The notes beneath the pieces are model-generated. The model did not search any database. It was given only the letters and a program-made list of their open reading frames with translations, and was not told where the DNA came from. A DNA stretch of 64,000 bases from the NCBI RefSeq assembly GCF_028471945.1, contig NZ_CP110128.1, positions 4,762,501 to 4,826,500 on the forward strand, given 5' to 3'. The position numbers and the translations under genes are program-made. This document shows, piece by piece, positions 49,413 through 57,679 of this stretch (position 1 is its first letter; each line of letters begins with the position of its first letter). Origin of the DNA: Pseudomonas sp. WJP1. Its GTDB lineage: Bacteria; Pseudomonadota; Gammaproteobacteria; Pseudomonadales; Pseudomonadaceae.

Positions 49413-49882
49413 TGGTCACCTACCCGCAGCAGGGTGATCGAGTCACCGGCCGCCACCAGGATTTTCTTCAGGATCGACTCCAGGGTTTTTAGTTCTTCCG
49501 GAGTGATGGCCCCGGCCAGTTCATTCATGGCTTCGGCGCCGATGTGCGGCAGGCGATCGGCCAGTTTCTGGCCCTCCTCGGTCAGCACCAGCTGCACCTG
49601 ACGACGGTCCGCCTCGGAGCGCTGGCGTGCGAGGAAACCTTTCTGCTCCAGACGATCGAGCATGCGGGTCATCGAACCGCTGTCCAGGGACAGGTGCCGA
49701 CACAGCTCACCCGGCGAATCGACGCCGAACTGGGCCATGATGATCAGCACCTTGAACTGCGCCGCGGTGATGCCGTGGGGTTCCATGTGCGTATCGATGA
49801 TCCGGTCCTTGAGCAACGCCGCGCGCCCGAGCAGGAGGCCGAGGTGGCAATTGTGGAAATCGTCTGGCGTGAAATGCTTCAT
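49409..49882 (-). CDS. MarR-family repressor of the efflux operon
   Basis: 157 residues. Winged helix: ITAAQFKVLIIMAQFGVDSP, LCRHLSLDSGSMTRMLDRLE (recognition helix) and the wing RQRSEADRRQVQLVLTEEG. First gene of the operon. Three palindromic sites lie directly upstream, the first overlapping the ribosome-binding area, consistent with ligand-relieved autorepression. Confidence 0.92.
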   Translation of the reverse strand: MKHFTPDDFHNCHLGLLLGRAALLKDRIIDTHMEPHGITAAQFKVLIIMAQFGVDSPGELCRHLSLDSGSMTRMLDRLEQKGFLARQRSEADRRQVQLVLTEEGQKLADRLPHIGAEAMNELAGAITPEELKTLESILKKILVAAGDSITLLRVGDQ

Positions 49883-49896
49883 CTGGACACCAATTA

Positions 49897-49977
49897 GCTG
49901 CCTAAGCAGTGAATGTATGTCGAGATGTTACTGCCTAGGCAGTCAATGTCAACGTAATTGTTAGGTTGCTTAGCAAT
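49897..49977. promoter_or_regulatory. MarR-type operator cluster
   Basis: CTGCCTAAGCAG (49898-49909) and the perfect palindrome ACTGCCTAGGCAGT (49930-49943) are copies of one site with starts 33 bp apart, each followed by an AATGT. A third inverted repeat, AATTGTTAGG...CTTAGCAATT, spans about 49956-49977. They lie between marR and the divergent ZapE-like gene. Confidence 0.65.
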
Positions 49978-50126
49978 TACTTGACCAAAGGCGTCGGATA
50001 TTGGGCTGATTTACCGACCTCATCGCTCGCAAAACCGACGGCACAACTGGAAGCAAAACTACCCAACTGGTTAAACTAAGCCGCCGCGGCTAAAGGAGCC
50101 GGACTGAAGATCACGGGGACATCACA

Positions 50127-51257
50127 GTGGCCGCTCGACCACCCAAACATTCGCGACTCACACCGCGCTGGCCAGCGTTGCGCCGCCTCTTTGGCAAGGT
50201 ATCGGCCAGGCCCGACAGCCACTGCGCGCATGCGCGGGTCATCCACGACTACTTTCACCGCAAGGCCTGTTCCCAGGGCTACACCCTCAGCCATAGCCAA
50301 CAACGGGTCATCGACTGCATGGCGCAGCACGCCTCAAAGCTGCTGAGCACCACGGGCAAGACACTGCCCGGGCTTTACCTGCACGGCGCCGTTGGGCGTG
50401 GCAAGAGCTGGCTGCTCGACGGTTTTTTCCAGGCGATCCCCCTTGCCCAAAAGCAGCGGCTGCACTTCCACGGTTTTTTTGCCCGCCTGCACGAGGGCAT
50501 GTTCAGCCATCGCGACCAACCGGATGCGCTGGCGACCACGCTGGATGAATTGCTGAGCGATTGCCGGGTGCTGTGTTTCGACGAGTTTCACGTCCATGAC
50601 ATCGGTGATGCGATGCTCATCACGCGGTTGTTCAAGGCACTGTTCCACCGCGGGATCCTGCTGCTGGTCACTTCCAATTACCCGCCGGAAGGCCTGTTGC
50701 CCAACCCGCTTTACCATGCGCGCTTCAAACCGGTGATCGACCTGATCAATGCGCGCATGCAGGTCATGGAAGTCGGCGGGCCCCACGACTATCGCAGCCT
50801 CGCCAGAACCCATGCGCACCAGCTGTTCACCCAGGGCCGCTACGTCTGGCCCGCCACGCTGGCGCAACGCCAGGCATCGAACCTTCCGGAGCCGAACGGA
50901 CCGGCCATTGCCCTGCCCGTTGGCACTCGCCACCTATCGGCCCGCTTCTGCGAAGGACGCACCGTCGGCTTCACCTTCAGCGACCTGTGCGACCACCCCA
51001 CAGCGGTCATGGATTACCTGGAACTGTGCCGACGCTTCGATCACTGGATCATCGACGACCTGCCCGACCTCGCCGACTGCTCGATTGCCGCCCAGCAGCG
51101 CTTCATCAACCTGGTCGACGTTTTGTATGACCAGGACAAGCACCTGACATTGCTGGGCCAGCGCTCCCTGCGCGAAAGTCTGGGCGGTGACGCTATAGAC
51201 CTGGCGCGTACGCGTAGTCGGTTGGGGCAATTGGTGGAGGTAAGGGAGGGGGTTTGA
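50127..51257 (+). CDS. zapE: AFG1/ZapE-family ATPase
   Basis: 376 residues from GTG 50127. P-loop YLHGAVGRGKSWLLDGFF, Walker B VLCFDEFHVHDIGDAMLI and sensor TSNYPPEGLLPNPLYH are those of the AFG1/ZapE group (ZapE acts at the division ring in E. coli). The N-terminus is longer and more basic than usual (MAARPPKHSRLTPRWPALRR). It stands alone, divergent from the efflux operon, and may be a second copy rather than the housekeeping zapE, which usually sits near the ribosomal rplM-rpsI genes. Confidence 0.85.
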   Translation: MAARPPKHSRLTPRWPALRRLFGKVSARPDSHCAHARVIHDYFHRKACSQGYTLSHSQQRVIDCMAQHASKLLSTTGKTLPGLYLHGAVGRGKSWLLDGFFQAIPLAQKQRLHFHGFFARLHEGMFSHRDQPDALATTLDELLSDCRVLCFDEFHVHDIGDAMLITRLFKALFHRGILLLVTSNYPPEGLLPNPLYHARFKPVIDLINARMQVMEVGGPHDYRSLARTHAHQLFTQGRYVWPATLAQRQASNLPEPNGPAIALPVGTRHLSARFCEGRTVGFTFSDLCDHPTAVMDYLELCRRFDHWIIDDLPDLADCSIAAQQRFINLVDVLYDQDKHLTLLGQRSLRESLGGDAIDLARTRSRLGQLVEVREGV

Positions 51258-51289
51258 GTCGGGGCAATTTTCTGGGGATTGAAGAAAAA

Positions 51290-51313
51290 GATCGCAGCCT
51301 GCGGCAGCTCCTG
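51290..51313. repeat. solitary REP of the GATCGCAGCCT type
   Basis: GATCGCAGCCTGCGGCAGCT, a second REP family common in P. fluorescens-type genomes, just downstream of the ZapE-like gene. Confidence 0.55.
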
Positions 51314-51373
51314 AGCCTCTACCAACGTTGATCCATGCCGCGTCGAAGCTTGTTGTGGGAGATTGTTTTCTGA

Positions 51374-51420
51374 GTACATATCCGTTGCTGCGGTAACGGC
51401 CACTTATGGTTTCGCTCTTA
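51374..51420. repeat. long repeat copy A, left fragment
   Basis: GTACATATCCGTTGCTGCGG through TTCGCTCTTA matches, inverted, the end of copy B (about 53530-53577). It is cut at 51420 by the insertion sequence; the rest of copy A resumes at 52861. Confidence 0.8.
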
Positions 51421-51469
51421 TGTATGGACTCGCCCCCACTGGCCACCTGTTTTTCAAACACTGCTACCC

Positions 51470-51600
51470 GGTTGCATCTATGTATAAGGCCTGTTCGAGG
51501 AAGCCCTGTCTGCGGCTTCTGGCCGACATTGGTTGAGCTCGCGGTATGCCGATTACATGCAGGCCTCGAAGGCCGGTAAGAGCGCAGGCATCGATCCGCG
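51470..51600 (-). ncRNA. candidate bridge RNA (seekRNA) of the IS110-family element
   Basis: Downstream of the transposase and on its strand. Target hairpin 51541-51599: outer stem GCGG/CCGC (51541-51544, 51596-51599) and ATGCC/GGCAT (51546-51550, 51587-51591), inner stem GGCCT/AGGCC (51562-51566, 51570-51574), leaving an internal loop. The 5' loop side reads CGCUCUUAC, equal to the left flank of the insertion; the 3' side contains UGUAA, complementary to the right flank (TTACA). Donor hairpin about 51479-51532: inner stems GGCC/GGCC and GAAGCC/GGCUUC; its 3' side AUACAUA complements the element end TATGTAT, its 5' side contains CCAAU as at the other end. Ends of the RNA are unknown. Confidence 0.6.
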
Positions 51601-51675
51601 ACGGTCTGACCTGGGGTCAATGTTTTCTAGCAGGGGCTGAAGCGCCGTGGCGCCCCGGTGGCAGAACGCTTTTGT

Positions 51676-52779
51676 TCAGTGACTTGGCGCAGCTGGCCGG
51701 CCATGGGCCGGTTGGCTGCGGTAAGTCTGCTCATTTTGTAGCAGCACCCAAACGATTCGCAGGTTGCGGTTCGCCAAGCGTATCGCCGCTTCCTTGCGCC
51801 CCAGCCGGGCCTGCCACCGTTGCAAGCGACGATCGTCGGGCAGCTCCGAATCCGCGCGCAAATGCCTCAATACCGCGTGAGCACCTTGAACCATCAGGCT
51901 GCGCACATAGCTGTCGCCGCGTTTGCTTATCCGGCCCAGGCGAATTTTCTGCCCACTGCTTTTCTGCTCAGGCACCATGCCGAAGTAGGCGGCGAACTGG
52001 CGTGCATTGGCGAAGCGCTCAGGGTCGGTCTGCTTGGCCAAAAGCGCAGTGGCGATGATCGGGCCGATCCCGCGCACGGTCATCAGCCGTCGGGCCGTTT
52101 TGTCCTCGTTCGCGGCCTTCTCCAGGCGACCGGTCAGGACGTTGACCCGTTCGCCCAGTTGGCGCCACTCACCCAGCAGCTCGTCGATCAGTTCACGCAA
52201 CATCTCCGGCAACGGTTGAGTGGCATCTTCCAGCACCCGAGGCAGGGTCTGGTTGATCGCCGCATCACCCTGTGCCAGGACAACGCCATGCTCCATCAGC
52301 AAACCGCGCATCTGGTTACTCATGGCTGTGCGCCGACGGACATAACCCTGGCGGGCCCGGTGCAAGGCCTGCATGGCCAGTGCGGTGGCGCTTTTGATGG
52401 GGACCGCGGCAATTTTGCTGTCGCGCCCGGCACGCAATATGGCCAGTGCATCATTTCGATCATTTTTGGCGCCGCTGCGGTGCAGGGCCACAAGCTGTGC
52501 CGGAAGAATCCGCGCCAGATTGCCCTGAGCCTGTAGTTGGCGCGCCCATGCTTGAGCGCCTGGACCTGTTTCCACGAGCACTACTATGCTTGGCGGCAGT
52601 TGGCGCAGAAAGGCATGAAAGGCTTCACGCGACTTGATGCGTTCTTCGTAAAGCACTTGGCCAAGAGCGTCTTCGCCTGCCACCTGAAAGACCTGCTTGG
52701 CCAAATCGACCGCCACTGTCGTGCAGGCCGACAGATCGCTGGAAGACAAAGACTGTTTAACCGTCGTATGCTTTTTCAT
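51676..52779 (-). CDS. IS110-family transposase (DEDD recombinase)
   Basis: 367 residues. The N-terminal RuvC-like DEDD domain has D25 (TVAVDLAKQVF), E70 (VLVETGPGAQAW), and D107 and D110 (KNDRNDALAIL). A coiled-coil region follows (about 190-220), then the transposase_20 domain with VRGIGPIIATALLA, FAAYFGMVPEQKSSGQKIRL (serine region) and GRISKRGDSYVRSLMVQGAH. All catalytic residues are present and the frame is intact, so it is probably functional. It is guided by an RNA in this family. Confidence 0.93.
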   Translation of the reverse strand: MKKHTTVKQSLSSSDLSACTTVAVDLAKQVFQVAGEDALGQVLYEERIKSREAFHAFLRQLPPSIVVLVETGPGAQAWARQLQAQGNLARILPAQLVALHRSGAKNDRNDALAILRAGRDSKIAAVPIKSATALAMQALHRARQGYVRRRTAMSNQMRGLLMEHGVVLAQGDAAINQTLPRVLEDATQPLPEMLRELIDELLGEWRQLGERVNVLTGRLEKAANEDKTARRLMTVRGIGPIIATALLAKQTDPERFANARQFAAYFGMVPEQKSSGQKIRLGRISKRGDSYVRSLMVQGAHAVLRHLRADSELPDDRRLQRWQARLGRKEAAIRLANRNLRIVWVLLQNEQTYRSQPAHGRPAAPSH

Positions 52780-52860
52780 GGATTCGCCCTCGCTGTCGGT
52801 GGCTTCTTAGACTGCCCCCGTGGCGCATTGACGCCTCGGCGCGGGCGAGTCCATCCAATT

Positions 52861-53052
52861 ACAGCGACTCACTTTTTCAAACGCCAAAAAGTAAGCAAAA
52901 GGCTTTGCCCCACCACTCGGTGCCTCGCTTAGGCTCGGCATGCCCTCTCTCCGGCATTGCTCCGTGGGTCGCCGCGATGGGCCATCCATGGCCCAGCGCG
53001 GCTAAACCGGCGTCCTGCCGGTTTCCCCACTGCGCAATGCCTGCGTTCGGCC
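52861..53052. repeat. long repeat copy A, right part
   Basis: From ACAGCGACTCACTTTTTC to the GGTTTCCCCACTGCGCA region, matching copy B (53339-53577) in inverted orientation with scattered differences. Together they form the outer arms of a ~0.7 kb imperfect palindrome. The repeat contains small internal hairpins (GGCCATCCATGGCC; ACCGG...CCGGT). Confidence 0.75.
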
Positions 53053-53088
53053 ATCGTGGTTAACGGGGCACCCAGATCAAAAGCCAAA

Positions 53089-53288
53089 GCGAGGCGGCCT
53101 GACAGCCGACCTGACTCTTACGGGTGTACCTGATCCCCTGTGGGAGCCAGCCTGCTGGCGATGGTCGCCAACGATAACGTGTCCTGTCTGGATAAAAGCT
53201 TCGCCTGGAAGTCCATCGCCAGCAGGCTGGCTCCCACAGTTGGATCGCTGGCCGACCTGCAATCAGGTCGGCTGTCAGGCCGCCTCGC
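53089..53288. repeat. inner palindrome arms around a REPIN
   Basis: Perfect 26-bp inverted repeat at 53089-53114 and 53263-53288 (GCGAGGCGGCCTGACAGCCG... and its complement), extending imperfectly outward through the GATCAAAAGC-like sequence. Confidence 0.85.
53139..53240. repeat. REPIN at the centre of the large palindrome
   Basis: CTGTGGGAGCCAGCCTGCTG and inverted CAGCAGGCTGGCTCCCACAG. Confidence 0.85.
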
Positions 53289-53338
53289 TTTTGCGTTTGA
53301 TCTTGATCTGGCTTTTGATTTTCTTGCCCCCTCGAGAG

Positions 53339-53577
53339 GCCGAGTGGAGGTTCTGCGCAGTGGGTAAACCGGCATGGATGCCGGTTTAGCCGCGCTGGGC
53401 CAAGGATGGCCCATCGCGGCGGGCCCACGGAGCAGGACCGGAGCGAGGGTACCCCGAGCCTTAGCGAGGGGCCGAACGCCAGGGGCAAGAGCCCTTGGTT
53501 ACTTGGGGCTTTTCCAAGTGACTCGCTGTAAAAGCGAAACCATAAGCGGCCGTTACCGCAGGAATGGATATGTACGC
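53339..53577. repeat. long repeat copy B (inverted, uninterrupted)
   Basis: From GGCCGAGTGGAGGTTCTGCG to GGATATGTAC. It shows the site, GACTCGCTGTAAAAGCGAAA, that was split by the insertion sequence in copy A. Confidence 0.8.
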
Positions 53578-53606
53578 CTGAACGAGAATGGTCAGCTGTT
53601 AGGCCG

Positions 53607-53695
53607 TCATCGCTGGCAAGCCAGGATCGGGTAAAGTCGAGAGAGATTAGTCGGATGCCAGGCCGCCTTCGCCGGCAAGCCTGGCTACAAGGATG
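53607..53695. repeat. further REP-like fragments
   Basis: TCATCGCTGGCAAGCCAGGA and CTTCGCCGGCAAGCCTGGCT, two direct copies of a REP head. The ~145 bp between copy B and the YebC-family gene holds nothing else recognisable. Confidence 0.45.
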
Positions 53696-53722
53696 GTTTT
53701 TCAGTCGCCGTGAGGGCGCAAA

Positions 53723-54427
53723 TCAACCGGCCAGGCCGACAAACATATCCTGCACGTCGTCATGGTTATCGAGGCCTTCAAGGAACGCTTCGACTTCAGC
53801 CATCTGCTCATCGCTCAGGCCGCTGACCGGGTTCTTCGGCTGGTAGCCCAACTTGGCCGACAACACGGTGAAACCTTGCTCAGGCAGGGCTTTCTGTACC
53901 GCGTCCAGGTCGGTAGGTTCGGTCAGGAACAGCGTCGCGCCGTCTTCGCCCGGCTCGAAATCCTGGGCACCCGCTTCGATGGCGGCCATTTCCGGATCGG
54001 CGTCCGGGGTGTCCGGCGAGGCCTCGATCATGCCCACGTGGTTGAAGTCCCAGGCCACCGAGCCGGAAGCGCCCAGTTGGCCCTTGCGGAAGGCAACGCG
54101 GATTTCAGCGACGGTACGGTTGATGTTGTCCGTCACGCACTCGACGATCAGCGGCACCTGGTGCGGCGCGAAGCCTTCATAGGTGACGCGATGGTATTGC
54201 ACGGTTTCGCCCAGCAGACCGGCACCTTTCTTGATGGCGCGATCCAGGGTTTCCTTGGGCATCGAGGCCTTTTTCGCCTGTTCGACCACCAGACGCAGGT
54301 GTGCGTTGGTGGCGGTATCGGCACCGTTGCGCGCAGCAATGGTGATTTCCTTCACCAGTTTGCCGAAGATCTTGCCCTTGGCGTTGGCTGCCGCTTCTTT
54401 GTGTTTAACCTTCCACTGTGCGCCCAT
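53723..54427 (-). CDS. YebC/PmpR-family protein (YeeN-type)
   Basis: 234 residues of the TACO1/YebC family: [20 protein letters not shown] at the start (YeeN subgroup, in place of the MAGHSKWANI of YebC), [20 protein letters not shown] and [17 protein letters not shown]. Members act as transcription factors or ribosome-associated translation activators that relieve proline stalling. It is probably the paralogue of the ruvC-linked yebC, not the main copy. GAGTGAG precedes the ATG. Confidence 0.9.
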   Translation of the reverse strand: MGAQWKVKHKEAAANAKGKIFGKLVKEITIAARNGADTATNAHLRLVVEQAKKASMPKETLDRAIKKGAGLLGETVQYHRVTYEGFAPHQVPLIVECVTDNINRTVAEIRVAFRKGQLGASGSVAWDFNHVGMIEASPDTPDADPEMAAIEAGAQDFEPGEDGATLFLTEPTDLDAVQKALPEQGFTVLSAKLGYQPKNPVSGLSDEQMAEVEAFLEGLDNHDDVQDMFVGLAG

Positions 54428-54651
54428 TACTCACTCTCTTGTCTATGGCGCCGAAACATCTATTGGCCGACGCATGACGCCAAGTTTATACGGCCTAAAG
54501 TTGGCAATCGACCAAAAAATCTCAGGCTCATCCACGGATCGACATCTTTACCGATGGTTGTAGGGCGATTCTGAAATTTCGGTTGGCGATGTCCACAAGG
54601 CATGCGGGTTTGTACTCTCTGTGGCCGTACTCCATGGCAGAAGCGCGTTCG

Positions 54652-56061
54652 ATGCACAATGACAAGGAAAGTCCCTACACCCTCACACTCCTCGACGACC
54701 ACCTGAGTTTGCAAGTAGTGCAGTTCAGTGGGCACGAGGCCCTCAACCAACCCTATCGATTCGATATCGAAGTGATCGGCCTGGCACCGGCGCTCAACCT
54801 CGAACGGCTGCTGCAACAACCGGCGCTGCTCGACCTGGGACAAGGCCTGGGCATCCATGGCGTGCTGCACAGCGCCAGCTGCGAACATCGGGGGCGCGGC
54901 CGGATCGGCTACAGACTGGTCCTGGTGCCCGCCCTTCAAGCGCTGGATCGATACAGATCACGGCGGGTCTTCCAGCGCCTCAGCGTGCCCATGATCCTGC
55001 GCCAGCTGCTGGAGGAGCATGACCTGCACGCCGACAGCTATCGCCTGGAACTGGCAGACGGGCATTATCCCCTGCGGCCTTTTTGCATTCAGTACGAGGA
55101 AACCGACCTGGCCTTGCTGCAGCGCCTGTGCGAGGAAGAAGGCATTCACTACCACTTCGAACACTCCCGCCACGGGCATGTGCTGGTATTGGCCGACGAC
55201 AACATGAGTTTTCCCCAAGAGCCGCTGCTGATGCCTTTCCACTGCGATGAATCGGGCGAAAGCACTGCACCTGTGATCAGCGAGCTGTTCCAGCACCATG
55301 ACTCACAAACCGTTTACCCACGAGTGGAGGCGAAAAATCGCGGTGTCCAGGTCGATGAAGCCGCGGCCAATCACGCCTTTTCCCACACGCCCCGCCCTCC
55401 CCAGGAACAGCGCCATCGAGATCAACTCGAGCGCCGCGACCTGCAGCGTATGCGTTGCCAGCAATTGCAGCTTCACGGGCAAAGCAATCAGCCTCTGTTA
55501 CGCAGCGCATGCATCGTGCAGGTGGCCGACCATCCCGTGCCGGGGTTCAACGACCAGTGGCTGGTCTGCCAGGCGCGGCATCAAGGCCAGCAGGGTTCGA
55601 TCCTGTCTGAGGACAGCATTGCCCGGCGCTATCGCAATCAGTTCACGGCCATTCCGTGGTCGACAATATTTCGCCCACCCCTGGACCAGGCCAGGCCGCG
55701 CATCCCCGGTTTCCAGCCTGCCCGGGTCTGTGGCCTGGCCGGGCAGCAGGCGAAACAGGATGATCAAGGTCGCCTGCAAGTGAGTGTGTGGCCCGATACG
55801 AATGTCGATCCCGAGGCGGCCACAGGGCTGTGGCTACCCGTCGCGATGGCAATGCCCCAGGCCCCAGGGCAAGAGATTTCGCTGCCTACGGCGGGCAGCG
55901 ATGGCTGGGTCAGTTTTCTCGACAGCGACCCGGACCGTCCGGTGTTCTGCGCCAGCAGTGGACAGCGTCGCCGCCCGCCAGCGGTGCGCGCCGACACCCC
56001 ACGCAGTGACACTCGCCTGCTGCTCGACTGGTTGATCAGTCGTACCGACCCCGCGCCTTGA
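54652..56061 (+). CDS. orphan short VgrG-like type VI secretion spike protein
   Basis: 469 residues from ATG 54652. The order is that of VgrG: gp27-like base (YTLTLLDDHLSLQVVQFSGH... LQRLCEEEGIHYHFEH) and then the gp5 OB fold (RVCGLAGQQAKQDDQGRLQV... PDTNVDPEAATGLWLPVAM... GWVSFLDSDPDRP). It ends there: the beta-helix spike of normal VgrG (~650+ residues) is absent. No PAAR, effector, chaperone or other T6SS gene is adjacent. Start is uncertain (ATG 54634 or 54592 also possible; no strong ribosome binding site). Confidence 0.8.
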   Translation: MHNDKESPYTLTLLDDHLSLQVVQFSGHEALNQPYRFDIEVIGLAPALNLERLLQQPALLDLGQGLGIHGVLHSASCEHRGRGRIGYRLVLVPALQALDRYRSRRVFQRLSVPMILRQLLEEHDLHADSYRLELADGHYPLRPFCIQYEETDLALLQRLCEEEGIHYHFEHSRHGHVLVLADDNMSFPQEPLLMPFHCDESGESTAPVISELFQHHDSQTVYPRVEAKNRGVQVDEAAANHAFSHTPRPPQEQRHRDQLERRDLQRMRCQQLQLHGQSNQPLLRSACIVQVADHPVPGFNDQWLVCQARHQGQQGSILSEDSIARRYRNQFTAIPWSTIFRPPLDQARPRIPGFQPARVCGLAGQQAKQDDQGRLQVSVWPDTNVDPEAATGLWLPVAMAMPQAPGQEISLPTAGSDGWVSFLDSDPDRPVFCASSGQRRRPPAVRADTPRSDTRLLLDWLISRTDPAP

Positions 56062-56086
56062 GCATCAGCCGCGGTTGCCGGATCGG

Positions 56087-57412
56087 TCAGGTACGCAGGG
56101 GTTTGATGATCATCGCCTGGTTCGGTACGCAGGCATGCTGGGTACCCTGGCTCCCGGGGCGGCTGTTCCAGTGCGGGATCAGCACCAGGGCAGAGAACAT
56201 CGCACAGCCGGCAAAGACGATGAAGACGGTCACGGAGTCGAAGTAGCCTGGCAGCAATCCGCCGAGAATCGCCCCGACCGAACCGCAACCGTTGACGAAA
56301 CCCGCCGCCGTGGCGCCGGCCTTGGCGGTGCCGAAATCAATGGCGGCCGCGCCGCTGATCATTGAGTCAGGTCCGTAGAGCGTCAGGCCCATGACGAACA
56401 GCAGGGCCACCACCAGGACCACACTGCCGGTATGCAGGGCGCCCATGAAGAAGGCTAGCGATACGGTCAGCGCCAACAGGCTGATCACACAGGCCGGCAT
56501 GCGCCGGGCGCCGAACAGTTTGTCCGAGGCCAGGCCGATCATGATCGGCCCGAGCAAGCCGGCCAGTTCGAACGCGGTGGGAATGATCGCCGCGCCGACC
56601 TTGCCCACCGAGGGCATCTGTTCAAAAACGATCACCGGACCCCAGAGCAGAATCGCGTAGCGCGCCGGCTTCAGCATGAAATACGCCAATCCGAGCACCA
56701 GCACCGTGCGGTTGCGCAGGATGTCCTTCAACGGCTCCCACAGGCTGATCTTGCTTTGGGCAAGGGCCTCGTCGGCGCTCAGCTCAGGCTCCGGCTCAAC
56801 GGCCGGCAAGCCGACGTCTTGCGGTTTATTGCGTTGGAAAATAAAAAACAGCACGGCGACCAGCCCAACCACCACCGCACTGGAAATGAACGCCGCATGC
56901 CAGCTACCGATCAGCGTATAGGCCCACCAACCGGCAAATGGCGATGCCACCAGGCCGCCGAAGGCGTAGCAGGAACTCCACAATCCCAACACCTGCCCGC
57001 GTTGTTGGGCGGGAAAGAAACTGCCAAGGTTCTTGCACAACCCCGACCAGCCGGTGGACTGCGCCAGGCCTTGAATCAGCATGCAGGTAGCGAAGATCGG
57101 CAAAGTGGCGAAGCTGCCCATCACCAGCGCCGCCGCCGCGGAAATCAGCAAGCCACCCAGCACCACCACCCGCGGCCCGAAGCGGTCGGCCAGGATGCCC
57201 CAGGTGAATTGGCCGATAGCGTAGGCGGTCAGGTAAATCGCGTCGAGGTTGGCCATGGCCATCTTGTCGAGCATGAAGGTCGGATCTTCACCGATACCGA
57301 GCTTGGCCACGGAAAACGCTTTGCGGGTGAAGTAGAACGCGGCGTAGGCGAGCCAGGTGATCGCGAAGATCTGCACGCGCCAACGCTTCAGGGTGCCGAT
57401 GTGCTGGTTCAT
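56087..57412 (-). CDS. OPA-family MFS transporter, possibly for a phosphonate/organophosphate
   Basis: 441 residues, 12 membrane helices, of the organophosphate:phosphate antiporter group (GlpT/UhpT/PgtP): TRKAFSVAKLGIGEDPTFML, ILADRFGPRVVVLGGLL, GLAQSTGWSGLCKNLGSFFP and ITP-like helix blocks. It is divergent from a LysR regulator and 2.2 kb from phnW-phnX, so 2-aminoethylphosphonate or a related organophosphonate is the inferred substrate. No ABC uptake genes for AEP are in the window. Confidence 0.8.
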   Translation of the reverse strand: MNQHIGTLKRWRVQIFAITWLAYAAFYFTRKAFSVAKLGIGEDPTFMLDKMAMANLDAIYLTAYAIGQFTWGILADRFGPRVVVLGGLLISAAAALVMGSFATLPIFATCMLIQGLAQSTGWSGLCKNLGSFFPAQQRGQVLGLWSSCYAFGGLVASPFAGWWAYTLIGSWHAAFISSAVVVGLVAVLFFIFQRNKPQDVGLPAVEPEPELSADEALAQSKISLWEPLKDILRNRTVLVLGLAYFMLKPARYAILLWGPVIVFEQMPSVGKVGAAIIPTAFELAGLLGPIMIGLASDKLFGARRMPACVISLLALTVSLAFFMGALHTGSVVLVVALLFVMGLTLYGPDSMISGAAAIDFGTAKAGATAAGFVNGCGSVGAILGGLLPGYFDSVTVFIVFAGCAMFSALVLIPHWNSRPGSQGTQHACVPNQAMIIKPLRT

Positions 57413-57625
57413 TGTGGTTCTGACCTCAGGGCCTGAGTGTGCCGGCAGATGTAAAAAAAAACGCCTGTATTCTTATTGTTGAGCACTGCGAAATCGCCTT
57501 GTCCCTGTAGGCGATTGCGGTCAGATGAGTCCTGTGGTTATACGTACAGGCTCATGGCACCCGCGCTGTTCGACTGAGCAGTCACGGAGCCTGAGGTGGA
57601 TAGAAACAATTAATGTTTAATAAGT

Positions 57626-57646
57626 GAAATCGATTTATCGTATTTC
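57626..57646. promoter_or_regulatory. possible LysR site between MFS and LysR genes
   Basis: GAAAT-N11-ATTTC, a T-N11-A type dyad about 34 bp before the LysR start, in an AT-rich 267-bp divergent gap. Confidence 0.35.
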
Positions 57647-57679
57647 CAAAATAAGCACTGCTTGTTACTGGAGACGCCC

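Larger units (their letters stand above)
51421..52861 (-). mobile_element. IS110-family insertion sequence, IS1111-like group
   Basis: About 1440 bp. Near-terminal 12-bp inverted repeats ATGGACTCGCCC (51424-51435) and GGGCGAGTCCAT (52843-52854), a DEDD transposase, no target duplication beyond a shared TTA, and a 255-bp non-coding 3' end versus only ~80 bp at the 5' end. These fit the IS1111 subgroup. Joining the flanks (CGCTCTTA + CAGCGACTC) restores the repeat as it reads in copy B, which fixes the boundaries to within the TTA. Confidence 0.85.

Noticed and set aside
51820..52536. 238-codon plus-strand open frame
   Set aside because: Antisense of the IS110-family transposase, which has all family motifs.
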